Assembly: GCF_029852145.1 (NCBI RefSeq)
Contig: NC_079979.1
Span: forward strand, 16,503,901-16,567,900
From: Microplitis mediator
Taxonomy: Eukaryota > Arthropoda > Insecta > Hymenoptera > Braconidae
Reading direction: 5' to 3'
Length of the DNA stretch: 64,000 nucleotides
Positions 35,090 to 46,362 of the stretch are shown here, piece after piece. The notes beneath the pieces are model-generated. The model had not been told where the DNA came from. It saw only the letters and a program-made list of their open reading frames with translations, and made no database searches. How positions within the stretch are numbered: position 1 is the stretch's first letter; each line of letters starts with the position of its first letter. A program made the translations under genes and the position numbers.

Positions 35090-38000
35090 TTATCCGTCAA
35101 TAAAATCCGTTTCATCAAAAGTACTGAGATCTAAAAACTGCTGCTCAATTTCTGGATTCAAATCTTGACACTCGGCGATACCGTTATCGTAAGCTGAAAA
35201 AAAAAGTTTAGTAGAGAATAGTTGATAATAATGTATGATAAATATAAAAAGTATAATAAGTATGTGTATAAAAAATATAAGACAATGAACTTATGTAGAT
35301 TAATCATGTGAGCGCGTGCGACACACGTGGTTACAGACATACAATCTTGTATCCAAACTGGCGCGTGCGTTTGTACACGAGAGTTAAAATTATAAAAATA
35401 AAAAAGTAATGGATGCTAGTACTACACATTGACTCCAAAAAAGTAACTAATATTATTTTAAGACTCGGTGTGTGGTAAGTGAGCATGAGTCGCGAGCAAA
35501 CCTCCTCTGAGATTGGAGTAAATTAACGCCAGTACAATCATTACTATTATTATTGTCGGCAGTCAACAGAATCAAGATGAAAATCGACTAAAATAACTCG
35601 GGACTGATGGCAAATACAAGGACAAGGATGACATAGTTTTATATGACAGTTATATATATTTATAAAATATATTATTACCTATACTATCTAGAGCAATGCA
35701 ATTTTCTTCATCTCCGAGTAGTCTTCCTACGGTTTCAAAAGGAACGAACTCTGGTTCGTCGTCAATGACATCGAGACCAGACCATTTGCTGTCGATACTC
35801 ATCTCATCTTGGAAATTTACTTTTGATGAATTGCTCGGTACAGTTCGCAGCGACTGGGAATTATTTACTGGCCCAGGTATCTCTGTATGATTCTTCACAT
35901 GCTTACGAAGACTTGATGGATCTGTGTATCTTTTACCGCAGCCAGTTACTTGGCAGGCGTAAGGTTTCTGTTTGTAAAATACCATCGATATGTTGATTGA
36001 TTTATATACATGAGATTAAATATATATATAGATATATACGATAAATATCATACATTGCGTGACTAATATAAAATAGTGTAACAAGTAAAGTAGTAAAGAG
36101 GGCAATTTAAAATGTATGTAGCACATGAATAATTATATTTTTGTCGTACGGAAATTTACTCTTTCCGGTTTATGACACAATTTATTTTTTTTTTTTAAAT
36201 ATGTATTTATATATAATTTCTTTTACTAGATTATTTTTAAAAAAATATTTGTAATTAAAATGAGAAGTTTTTTTACTGAAGAAAAAATTTAAAATTTTCT
36301 AGTAGAAAATTTTGGGTCCCTAATTAAGGATGACATGAGAGACAGATTGAAAAATAGTTAAATTTTGACATGGGCCTTTTTTTCATTTTTTTAAAATCAA
36401 ATGCGGACATAAGTAAAACATCTGTTGGATTTTTAAAATACAATTAAAATTATATTTTTTAAATCTTGAGATTTTAAAGGGAGAAAAAATAACTTTCAAA
36501 AATATCATAATTTTTTTTTACTAAAAATTACGATATTGGAATTTTTAGTGTGAAAGTTTGAAGATTTCATTAGAAATCATTTTTTTAATCGGAGAAATTT
36601 CTCAGCTCGAGATGCTGAGTCTTTTTTTTGCTGTACGGTAAATAAATTTTGAAGAAAAATTTAAGAAAATCAAAATTTATTTACAATACAGAAAAAAAAA
36701 GTCAGCATCTCGAGCTGAAAATTTTCTTCAACTCAAATATGAAATTAAGAAAACATTTTTACAAAAGTTAATTTTTTTTCCCGCAAAAAAATTAACGGAT
36801 ACGTCACGCAATATTTAAAAAAAAATAAATTTTCTTTACCGTATCGAAGTGAGTTCGTTGATGTTTAGCACGATCGCTGCTGTTGCTAAAAGCTTTGGTG
36901 CATCCGCGGTGCGGACACGCATACGGCCGTTCCCCAGTGTGGGATCTCTGGTGAATCTTAAGATTCTCCAGCCGGGAAAACGCTTTCTTGCATCCTGCGA
37001 ACTGCAGAAGTTCATTATCAATAAATATCCATAAAAAACATAATTATCAGCAGTCATTTGAATACTTACCGGACATTTGTTGGGTTTCTCCCCGCTGTGG
37101 ACTCTCATGTGAATGAGTAATTTGTATCTCGCGTTAAAAGGGCGCATTCTCGGACAATCCTGCCACATGCACGCAAATTCATCGCTCGAAGAATTCGATC
37201 CCGCTTCTTTATCTTTATCCTTGTGGGATCTTCTTCCGCCGTGGCCGTTATTAGCAGAGGATTCGATATGAAGTTTCACTATATGCCTCACCAAGCCATC
37301 GAGATTGTCAAAGACACACCCGCAATTAATCCAAAGACATTCATGAATTTTATTTCCTGTAGAATAATAAATTTATTTAATTTCTTAATACTCAAAATAA
37401 ATATAAATAATATAAATTTCAAATAAATACCTTTGGTCTGAGTGTTGCGTTTATCCAGCACCGGTCCATCGTTCTGTGACACCACAAGCTGATTATCATG
37501 TTGTTCTTGAGGTTTAAATCCCATAAAATTATTATCTGAACTCGGATTATTAATTATGTGACCAACAGCGAAACGATCAAATGTCGAGGTAGTAAGAGAA
37601 TTATCAATACGGTCATTTGCAAAAGACGACAAAGTTCCAGCTGAAGTGTCATTTGATACAAGAGTCGTCGGATCCCCGCGAATAAGACTCAGGTCAAATT
37701 CATCGACAGCCTGAAGACAACTAAAATCCTGTGAGTCTTCTAGATAAGATACCGATTCAATGGGCATATTCGGTAATTCAAGACGCAGTTCTTCAGCATA
37801 CATGCTGTCTTGATACTCATGACAGTCATTTAAATCTTGGTACTGAGTCTGATCATGTTCATCAAAAAAATTATTACCATTTGAAAAATTACGCGAGAAT
37901 GAAAACGCAGTGTTGACAGGCGGCAGTCGTTGACTTGCCCAAGTGTTGTCATTTGTCTCATCATTGGACTGCTCGCCGTAATCACTTCCTGGGAAGCCCC

Positions 38001-38307
38001 CGGTCCAGGAAGTCGGAGTATTTACTTCACTTCCAGTGCTACCGGGTGAATTTATTCCGATAGTTAATGCAGTGGCGCGATTACTAGGCGGATATTCAAA
38101 TATTGTCGTCGATGACAAGTGGTCCCAATCATTGGCACTTGGACTGGAGGTTGACAGGGGTGAAGACATGTTCCAAGAAAACCTGCCGTCAACAATCGCC
38201 GGCGTATTTCGATCAATTTCAAAGTTACGTTCAAATTCCCGGGTATTTTCGATAATTGACAACCGGTTGATATCTAATGTATGATCAAAAAATTTATCTG
38301 CGTACAT
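35090..38307 (-). CDS. lmd: Five-finger GLIS/Lame-duck type zinc-finger transcription factor
   Basis: Gli/GLIS superfamily DNA-binding regulator; in Drosophila, Lame duck controls muscle-founder fusion genes. Five coding exons: 38307-37431, 37356-37070, 37001-36840, 35967-35679 and 35193-35090; phases close to 572 aa. Residues 1-290 are acidic, Ser/Asn/Asp-rich and unstructured, fitting an activation domain. Fingers: ECLWINCGCVFDNLDGLVRH, CMWQDCPRMRPFNARYKLL, NKCPFAGCKKAFSRLENLK, CPHRGCTKAFSNSSDRAKH and CQVTGCGKRYTDPSSLRKH, about residues 297-465. The RPFNARYKLLIHMRVHSGEK stretch in finger 2 points to GLIS1/3-Lame duck rather than GLIS2-Sugarbabe. The C-terminus is acidic (LDLSTFDETDFIDG). 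An in-frame TTG 12 bp upstream is not a start; the first ATG is at 38307. The exact orthologue is inferred. Confidence 0.88.
36595..36727. repeat. Hairpin-forming inverted repeat in a lmd intron
   Basis: Arms of about 55 nt: CTCAGCTCGAGATGCTGAG through AAATAAATTTTGA on the left, TCAAAATTTATTTAC through CAGCATCTCGAGCTGAAAA on the right, with a loop of about 20 nt. Related sequence without the foldback appears near 16.5 kb. Confidence 0.75.
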
Positions 38308-39819
38308 ATCGACGTACAAATAAGTATAAGTATTTGTTGTTAAATTTATGTAAACACTTGCTCACGTGGAGTCATGAAGTTGTTAGTTGACAGGACTATT
38401 ACTGGCCTGATCCAGAGATGCGAGTAAACTGACTCAAGATAAGCCAGCGACGTTAGAATAAATTTAAAAGACGAATCCAAAGATATTCATCCCCACCAGC
38501 CCTTCAGCGAAGTTCGAAGGCCCAAAGGGAATGCAGGACCAAGTCTCTGCGCCGCCCACTCGCGTGGCTTACAGCCTATTGATGAAGAACTTTACGTTAC
38601 TTATCATATCAGAGAAGAGAAGAGAAGACATGAAGCTGAGAACTAAACGGATAACTCAGAACTTTAAACTCTGTAACTGTATGCACTTGGAACTCATATC
38701 AACTAGGGGTCCAAAATGCTCATGTGGGGACTAAGGGTGCTACCAAACATCTGTGTGATCGTTCGTCATCTTCATCTCATTCCAGTCCCTTTATAAAATT
38801 CACTACTCGTTTTTTTAACTTTTTTTTCGAGCTTTATCGTTCTTGCAACTCTTACTTGCTTACAAGTTAATGACTCAAGTGCGTTGTCCTCTTGTAAGTT
38901 ATAAGTATTAGTACAAATTGTATGGACTCTTGAGTTTTATTTACCATAAGTTATAATATTTAATTCTAAATAATATTAACATAAAGATAAAATTACTACA
39001 TTACAGTCGCGGTTGCTCAGTTTACAATAAATATTTAGCACTGAGATTAGAGGAATAAAAAAAAATTAATACAATGGGTTTAGTGTGAGGTTTTTTACCC
39101 AAAGTGATTGATATTAACAGAAGCGATAGTTAATTTTTTTTCTTTGACAGGTTTGGGAAGACGAAAAATAATAATTTTTAACCATTGGGGGCAAAAGTAA
39201 ATGAGTTTTTTTGACCTGTCGGCCTTTCGTCACTCGAGTACTCGAAAAATTTTCAATGCACTTGAGACTTTAAGACGAAAAAAATTTTAAAAACCAGCTG
39301 TCGTACACGCGTCACTTATTAACAACAGTTTCTTACTACTCTCATCAAATAATTTTTTATATCACTTTTATGATCCTTTATTTTTTATCTTATTTTATTT
39401 TTTTTTATTCAAATCGTTTTTATATATTCTGCCTAATTCTACACTTGTCATTTTTATTTATCAACGTTTTCATTCATTCGTGTTATAAATTCGCCTAACG
39501 GCTACCAGATTACGAAGCAAAAAAATTTCAAGATATAAAAGATAAAAAAATATTTTATTATAATATAAACAATTATAAGCAAATGTAAGTAATTTATAAA
39601 AATATCGCGCCACTAATTCAAAGAGGGCTTAGATTTTTTCAGGACCTAAGTTTAAATTCAAAAGGGCGTATAATTTTTTTTTAATTGGTAATCATATTGG
39701 TAACTTTTGCACTGGTAACTATTTACACTAGTAGCTTGTCTTCAAAAATGTAATTTAAATTTTGTTTCTTTATATCTTTTTTTATTATTGTTTATATTTA
39801 TATATTTTTTGGAAGACAA

Positions 39820-39962
39820 ATCATAGTGATCTATCCTATAATTTTTTTTGTATGCTAATACTCGATGCCACATCATCTTTTGTTATACTTATGTGTCTTA
39901 TTGTGACCCTGTTACTGGCCATATGGCTGTTGGTCTCTTTATAAATAAATAAATAAATAAAT
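39820..39962 (+). mobile_element. 3' tail of a non-LTR retrotransposon
   Basis: GTTACTGGCCATATGGCTGT followed by TGGTCTCTTTATAAATAAAT and a run of AAAT units ending at 39962. A unique 3' end passing into a short A-rich tandem tail is characteristic of truncated LINE copies. No reading frame of the element survives. Confidence 0.4.
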
Positions 39963-40031
39963 ATTGTAGATTTATTTTAAAGCTGAAATTTAAAAAAAAA
40001 TTTGAAAGCCAAAAGGGCGTATAATTTAAGC

Positions 40032-40576
40032 TATAGGGTAAATGTACCATTTATGGTCACTTTAGGGCCAATTTTAGCCGATGAAAAATGACAGTTAAAT
40101 TTTTTTATTCTTTCAAAGAAAATTTTTTTGCGGTACTATAATATGATACTGCAGTTATGATCATGAAGTTAGCAGACAATTAAAAATTTGTGGATTTTTT
40201 TTTTAACAATTAAATTTAAAAAAAAAAGAAGCTGACAAAATGCACATGTAGAAAATTTAAAAGACTACAAGTGCAATTTTTTCAAATTTTTTTTTCTTAT
40301 AATTTACTGTCTAAAATAAAATCCAAAAATTATGAAAAAAAAATATTTAAAAAAATTGCACTTGTAGTTTTTTAAATTTTCTACATGTGCATATTTTTAG
40401 TTTTTTTTTTCTTCAAATTTAATTGCTCAAAAAAAAATTCCAAAAATTTTTAATTGTCTGCTAACTTCAGAATCGTACTAGAATACAATTTTTTTTTTTT
40501 TACTTTCATTAATTAAAATAAAATATTAAAGGTCCAAAAATAGTACTGGCCACAAATGGTACTTCTAGTCTATACC
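40032..40576. repeat. MITE with TATAGGGTA...TATACC ends, carrying an inserted MITE
   Basis: The left end TATAGGGTAAATGTACCATT faces GGTATAGACTAGAAGTACCA read from the right on the other strand. An ATGAT-TIR MITE sits inside it at 40143-40476, flanked by ACTATAAT and ACTAGAAT. Confidence 0.65.
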
Positions 40577-41851
40577 TTTTTGGTTTTCAAAATTTTTTTT
40601 TCCATTTTTGGTTATAAAATTTACAAAACGATTGACAATAAAAAAAATTATACCCCCTTTGGAATTACACTAAAAAATTTGCGGAGTGCGGATTAAATCT
40701 GGAGTGAATGCGGAGCAGATGATTTATTTATTCCCTGGAGTAAAATTATGATACTAAAATTAGCAGACGTCTAATAATTTTTGGATTTTTTTTAGATGAT
40801 AAACCATAAAAAAAAAAAAATATTTTAAAAAATTGCACTTGTAGTCTTTTAAATTTTCTACTTGTGCATATTTTTAGTTTTTTTTTTTTTTTTTCAAATT
40901 TAATTGTTTAAAAAAAAATTCCAAAAATTTTTAATTGTCTGTTAACTTCAGGATCGTACTAGAATACAATTTTTTTTTTACTTTCATTAATTATAATAAA
41001 ATATTGAAGTTTTAAGAATAGTACTGGCCACAAATGGTACTTCTCCCCTATACCCTTTTGGATTTCACAATTTTCTTTTGAATTTTTGGCTAAAAATTTA
41101 CGAATGATACTGAAGTTAGCAGACGCCTGACAGTTTTTAAATTTTTTTTAAAAACGGTTAACTATAAAAAAAACAATATTTTGAAAAATTGCACCTGTAG
41201 TTTATTAAATTTTCTACATGTGCATACTTTTAGTTTTTTTTTTTTTTTGTAATTTATTTGTTGAAAAAAAAATCAGAAAATTTGTAACTGTCTGCTATCT
41301 TCAGGATCGTAATTTTACGAAACGATTGGTAATAAAAAAAAATTATACTCCCTCTGGAATTACACTAAAAAATTTGTGGAGTGCGGATTAAATCCGGAGT
41401 GAATCCGGAGCAGATGATTTATTTAATCCCTGGAGTAAAATTATGATTCTGAAATTAGCAGACGTCTAATAACTTTTGGATTTTTTTTAGACGATAAACC
41501 ATAAAAAAAAAAATATTTGAAAAAATTGTACCTGTAGTTTTTAAAATTTTCCACATGTGCATACTTTTAGTTTTTGTTTTTTTGTAATTGATTTGGTGAA
41601 AAAAAAATCAAAAAATTACTAATTGTCTGCTAACTTTAGGATCATGTAAAATTCACTCCTACAAGAGTTTATTTTCTTATTAAAATTCATAATCGGAATA
41701 TGATCCTAAAGTTAGCAGACAATTAAAAATTTTCACATGTAGAAAATTTAAAAAACTCCAGGTGCAATTTTTTCAGAATTTTTTTTTTTATAATTTACCG
41801 TCTAAAATAAAATCTAAAAATTATTAGACGTCGGCTAACTTCAGTATCATA
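40143..41851. repeat. Cluster of five ATGAT-TIR MITEs around a tandem duplication
   Basis: Copies at 40143-40476 (composite, longer), 40748-40957, about 41102-41310, 41443-41645 and 41700-41851. The 41443 copy has a perfect 8-bp flanking duplication GTAAAATT (41435-41442 and 41646-41653) and is 203 bp long. The sequence between copies 1 and 2 (about 270 bp) is repeated between copies 2 and 4, the second time interrupted by the 41102 copy. Confidence 0.85.
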
Positions 41852-43061
41852 ATCAGAATGCGGATTTAAAAAAATCCAGACTCCGAAATCACCTGGAAAA
41901 AATTCCCCATTAATTCCATGTGCGGATTGATTTTTTCCAAACCTCCAGAACTCAGAGAATTAGAATTTAAAAAAAATCCTAATTCCCTCCCGATTTTTTA
42001 CAGTATAGTCACGCGATGTCTTAAAAAAACATCCATATTATTTTTAGTGTTTATAAACGTCAATGACCACAAACATAATGACATGTGAAAAATGTTGGAC
42101 CAACATCTCACGTTCCCTGGTATGGGTATAGGTCTCAAATGCACTTGCTTTCCCTTATTTTTAAAAATACATACACAAGAAGACAACCCCCATAAAACAT
42201 GTGAACATGTTCTTACAAGATAGTTCAATACAACACATGCTTCACTCGCTACGGACGGTTGTACGTCACATTACGGGTAGTTAAGTGATAGAGTAGCACA
42301 TGTGGTCTGCCAGCCCTCTCTGCTTACATTATATTTTACATACATGTATTATAGACTACACCAAGTCGGGGTCGTCCCAACTTTTTGTCGAGGCACCTGT
42401 CAACCTCGTTCATACCATAGTCTCCGCATGTGTATCTTGCTCGTTGAAATAATATACTGATTCTGATCGTTTTACACATGCGGGTGAGAATGCAATATAA
42501 AAAACTTGGTATATATCTTATATATATATATATTAAGAAAAAGAAAAAGAAAAAAAACGATACAGAAACAGAAGAGCAAGAGAAAGATAAAGTAAAAAAA
42601 ATTTGATCTCGCATATTACGATGTTTGGCGAGTTATTAAGCTAAAAAAAGTTAATGTCTATACTAGTTACGATCTAGTAAAAAAATTTGAAAATAAAAAA
42701 AAATTTAAGATGATATACATTTGTATTTGAAAGAGTACAACACGCGCGTCAACGTTTAGCTTACGGTCAAGTGGCGTAAAAATAGAAAGTCGTGCGCTCT
42801 GCATGTGACTTTGTATAATTAGATACCAAGTTGTGAAGACATATCGTTTCTTTCTTGTATATTATGATAAACTCATACTTATGAGTGTTAAATATCCAGA
42901 AAAAAATTTTTTAAATATAACTTTTATCAAAATTGTTTCACTTGCTATTATAATAATATTTATGACAGTTATTTAAATTAATTTAACAAAGAATTGAGTA
43001 GTACATTGACTTTAAGTTAATTGTGTTGATATTTATAATACTAATTGTATTTTATAAAATG

Positions 43062-44803
43062 TTAATAACATTTTGTGGGAGACTGTGATTTTTCGACGAT
43101 GGGAAACTGCTGAACACGGCCGCTGCTCCAGGCAATTGTCAGACAGGCTTTTTGTTGATCGCCGTCCAAATATTGATGAAACTGCAGACAATTTGGATAT
43201 TCACCAGGAAACCCTGTGATTAAACAACCTGGTGAAATTTTAGTTACACGTGAAATAGTGCCAACTGATGTTTTAAACAAAGCAACTAATGGACTGTCTT
43301 GAAATAATATTGCAAGATATTTCCCAGATGGATCCCAATCCATAGCGACTACACGTCCGCCTACGACAGTGCCTTCATTGCCGTCCTCATCATCGTTTGA
43401 ACTAAATAAAACTTTTGTTAAATCAATAAGAGGTATTGCAACTTTAGTATCGCTAAATGACGTCACACCACGTGCGTCAAAAATATTATCTTGCAGTGGT
43501 AGAGAGAATAGTGTGGCTGGATCTTCTGTTGATGTAAATAAAAGTGTCTGATGAGGCCCGAAACAGGCAACGGCAACGCGACCATTAGGAACCGTCCATC
43601 GTTCAGCTGTCCAGGGTCTTCCAGTTCCCGTATCCCAGACCCTAGAATTTTTTCCCAACGATATTAGTGATTATTAATGTTACTTTTTACTTTTTTTTTA
43701 TTTTTTTTTCTCACTTAATCTTTTCTGTGTAAATAGAAAAAACTAAAATGAAGAAAAAAGAAAAAAATAAATAATTCCCATACCTGAATACTGTGCGACA
43801 TGTGGCAGCAAGAAGTTTAGCGCCACATGAAGACCATCGAAGGATACATTGACCTCCACCCCCTAGTCGCTTTAAGGGTATCCCTATTTCTCTCGCCACA
43901 TCCCAAACGATAATATTGAGATCGTTGGGCGAACATGATACCAATAAATCACCCTGTGGATGCCAGGCAACTCCTGTAACCGGAGCATGGTTCCTCTGAC
44001 GCAGAAAAGTGGCGTGACTTAGAGAATAACTGGCAGCTCCAAGTTCGATGGTCCATACAAGTACTCCTCCACAACAGGCGGCTGCTAATTGACGACCTGC
44101 GTGAGGTCTCCAGCTCATTGAGCACACGGATTTTTGACCACCATGTCGGAGTACTGCGACACTCTGAGTCCCGCTGGAAAATATTCTGATACGGTCATCA
44201 CGTGTCGCCAAAGCCAATCTGGAGCAGTGCGGATGCCAGGCCAAGCAACGAATCAAGGCTGTGTTCCAGTCACGGGTCGCGGCGATATCAGCAACTGAAC
44301 CAGATCCAATAGAAGGTAACCCGTCACAAGATGACGTCTTCCTCTCAATAAAATCCAACACCGTCGTGATCCTGAATTCACAATGACAATTAGCACGAAT
44401 TTCATCAGCACATACCCAGATAATTATTAATAAATAAAACAAACCTTGTGGCAATCCAATGAACGATTGCCGTAACTCTTCTCGGATCTTCACCAGCAGC
44501 AACGCGAATCGCCTCGACTAAACCTTTCTCCCGCCAAACACTTGCTATTTTTTTCAAAGCGCTGTCCTCAACTGGTAAAAACAAATCACCAGCTCCAATT
44601 GTCCGTGCAGATTCCCGCGTTGCCAGCATATCAGGCGTAAGATTTACTTCTGGATAATGTCGCGTATATTTAGCAAACGGCTGAGTTTCATCATAAAGAT
44701 TTGTTTTATCACAATAAATTGGTCTGTCATCAATGAGCCCGACTGTTGCCTTGTAATTAAGCTCCGGTGCTTCGCAGTCACCCAATGAAATTATCTTCAG
44801 CAT
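43062..44803 (-). CDS. Aladin: ALADIN, WD-repeat nucleoporin (AAAS orthologue)
   Basis: ALADIN is a WD40 protein of the cytoplasmic face of the nuclear pore, anchored through NDC1. Coding exons: 44803-44445, 44371-43784 and 43641-43062; phases close to 508 aa from the Met at 44803 (human protein 546 aa). The N-terminal helical part contains FLPVEDSALKKIASVWREKG. The beta-propeller starts around residue 155: IRCLAWHPHCSRLALATRDD, SVCSMSWRPHAGRQLAAACC, TGVAWHPQGDLLVSCSPND with IIVWDV, LRWSSCGAKLLAATC with FRVWDTGTGRPW, MDWDPSGKYLAILFQDSP, and LTIAWSSGRVQQFPI. These match ALADIN in order, including the characteristic LPL/IPL strands. The true N-terminus is uncertain: the frame is open upstream of 44803 to an intron boundary near 44836, and an upstream exon may add residues. 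Confidence 0.93.
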
Positions 44804-44836
44804 TTTATCTGTCAAATTCACTATTTTCTGGCTGAA

Positions 44837-45113
44837 AAAAAATATTTATTTGGAGGTTAGAATTATTTGTCACTCGATTGTGTCACAAATAATGGAGTTG
44901 TAATTAAAAATAAATGGAAATAAATAAAACCATACATGCGCAGGGTTCGTTGCAATGAAATGATGATTTAAATTTAAAAGAAACTCTATAAATACCTTGA
45001 TAAATAAATTGATAACTTTCCATTACTCTTGTATACATTAACTCACTGTATCCAACCGGCTTTTGATCACCGGGCGGGAATTTCTTTGCGAATTTAAAAA
45101 TATTTGTTGTCAT
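44837..45113 (-). other. Possible 5' exon of ALADIN and its intron
   Basis: An ATG at 45113 opens MTTNIFKFAKKFPPGDQKPV on the minus strand, with a strong donor (GATACA|GTGAGT) after 22 codons and a second donor-like site at CAAG|GTATTT (about 44995). Either donor would join in phase to the ALADIN frame if the TAG at about 44823 were the acceptor. The better CAG acceptor at about 44834 puts it out of frame, in which case this is a 5'UTR with an upstream ORF. Confidence 0.35.
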
Positions 45114-45138
45114 AGAAACGGCGCCACTTTCTCATCGA

Positions 45139-45148
45139 GCGCATGCGC
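45139..45148. promoter_or_regulatory. NRF-1/EWG-like GCGCATGCGC palindrome upstream of ALADIN
   Basis: A ten-base palindrome, GCGCATGCGC, lies 26 bp upstream of the putative 5' exon start and matches the core of the NRF-1/Erect-wing consensus. Further partial sites (GCATGCGC at about 45340, CATGCGC at about 45498) cluster in the next 400 bp. Likely promoter element, by motif only. Confidence 0.45.
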
Positions 45149-46362
45149 ATGTAGCAGATAAAAATTTTTTAATTGCATATAAAAAAATTAAATAATTAAA
45201 ATAATGAAATTTGAAAAAATGCAGGAACTTATTTTTGAATTTTCTAAGCGCGCGCTTTTTTATTTTTATTTTATAAAAATTTTAATTTATTATTTAAAAG
45301 TTTTAAAAATTGCCAGATGTTCGCTAACTCTGTCTTCGCATGCGCAACTAAATAGCCAACAAAAATTCAAAATCGTATAAAATAAAAAAATAAAAATTAT
45401 ATAATTATTTACCTCATTATATAATTCTTAAAAAAAAAACAATTGAATTCAAATAAATAAATAAAATAAATCATTTTAAAAAAATATATTTTGTGGACAT
45501 GCGCAAATAAATGCAATGAAAAAATTAATTTGTAAACCAAAAAGTGACAGATATTTAAATTTTCTTTAATTAATAGAAATAAGTAAGTAATTAAAATATT
45601 ATTTTAGTAAAATATTAATAAAATTTATAAATTAAAATATTTGTTATCAGACAGCGCCATTTGCAAATGAGCATGCGTTAAATTTGACCGTTGGATAAAA
45701 ATTTCAAAATTTTTATTTACACGAGTATTGAAGATAAGAAAAAAAAATGTAGTGGATTTAAAAAATGGCTCGTAAATACATCGGAGATATGAAAAGGTCA
45801 AAGGTATAAAATGATAAAGAATATAATGAATTATTATAGTGTATGATATGGCATTTAGCGAGTACAAGTACAAGTAGTGAAACTGTTACGTCACAATGTC
45901 TAGATTGTAGCTCGCGCATTTGCAGTGGGGAGAAGGCAACTCGCGAATGGTGGGGAGTTTAGTATGTGATCGCGATTCGCTTAACACGGGTGCACAGCTT
46001 GCAACGTCGTCGTGGTGTACTTGGTGAGGACACCAAACTCCCCGACAGATAGATTGAGGTAGAGGTAAAGAGGTATTTTGTTGAAGAACGAGAAAGCTGT
46101 AGTAGGAAGGTATCAAGATCGACACAACGGCGTTTAAATAATTTAAACTCTTTAATTAACTCAGTAATTACATTAAGCAACAACAGGTACATTAATAATA
46201 ATAATAATAATAATGATAAAAGCGAGATAGTGTGTGATTATAATGATGTACAACGTAGGGCTGCCGCCCTGGTAAAAATCTCCCCTTGACAAAGCTGGTC
46301 ATCGTGAAGGTCCGAGTGACAAAGGAGAGAGACCAGCCCGGTCTCAATCTCCACCACGAGAC
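45149..46362. other. Divergent spacer between ALADIN and the 46-55 kb gene
   Basis: AT-rich from 45.16 to 45.9 kb. It becomes less AT-rich from about 45.88 kb, which probably marks promoter/5'UTR of the plus-strand gene. A (TAA)n tract is at 46193-46212. No independent gene recognised. Confidence 0.4.

Larger units (their letters stand above)
38308..43061. other. Repeat-rich spacer between lmd and ALADIN
   Basis: 38.3-39.0 kb is less AT-rich and should hold the lmd promoter and 5'UTR; on the minus strand a TTATAAAG box lies at about 38790, with no proof of use. 39.5-41.9 kb is a cluster of MITEs and a LINE tail, described separately. 42.0-43.06 kb has mixed composition, ends in AT-rich sequence and includes the ALADIN 3'UTR. 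No coding exon recognised. Confidence 0.45.

Noticed and set aside
38307..38319. Extension of the lmd frame upstream to a TTG
   Set aside because: TTG is not a credible start here; the first in-frame ATG is at 38307.
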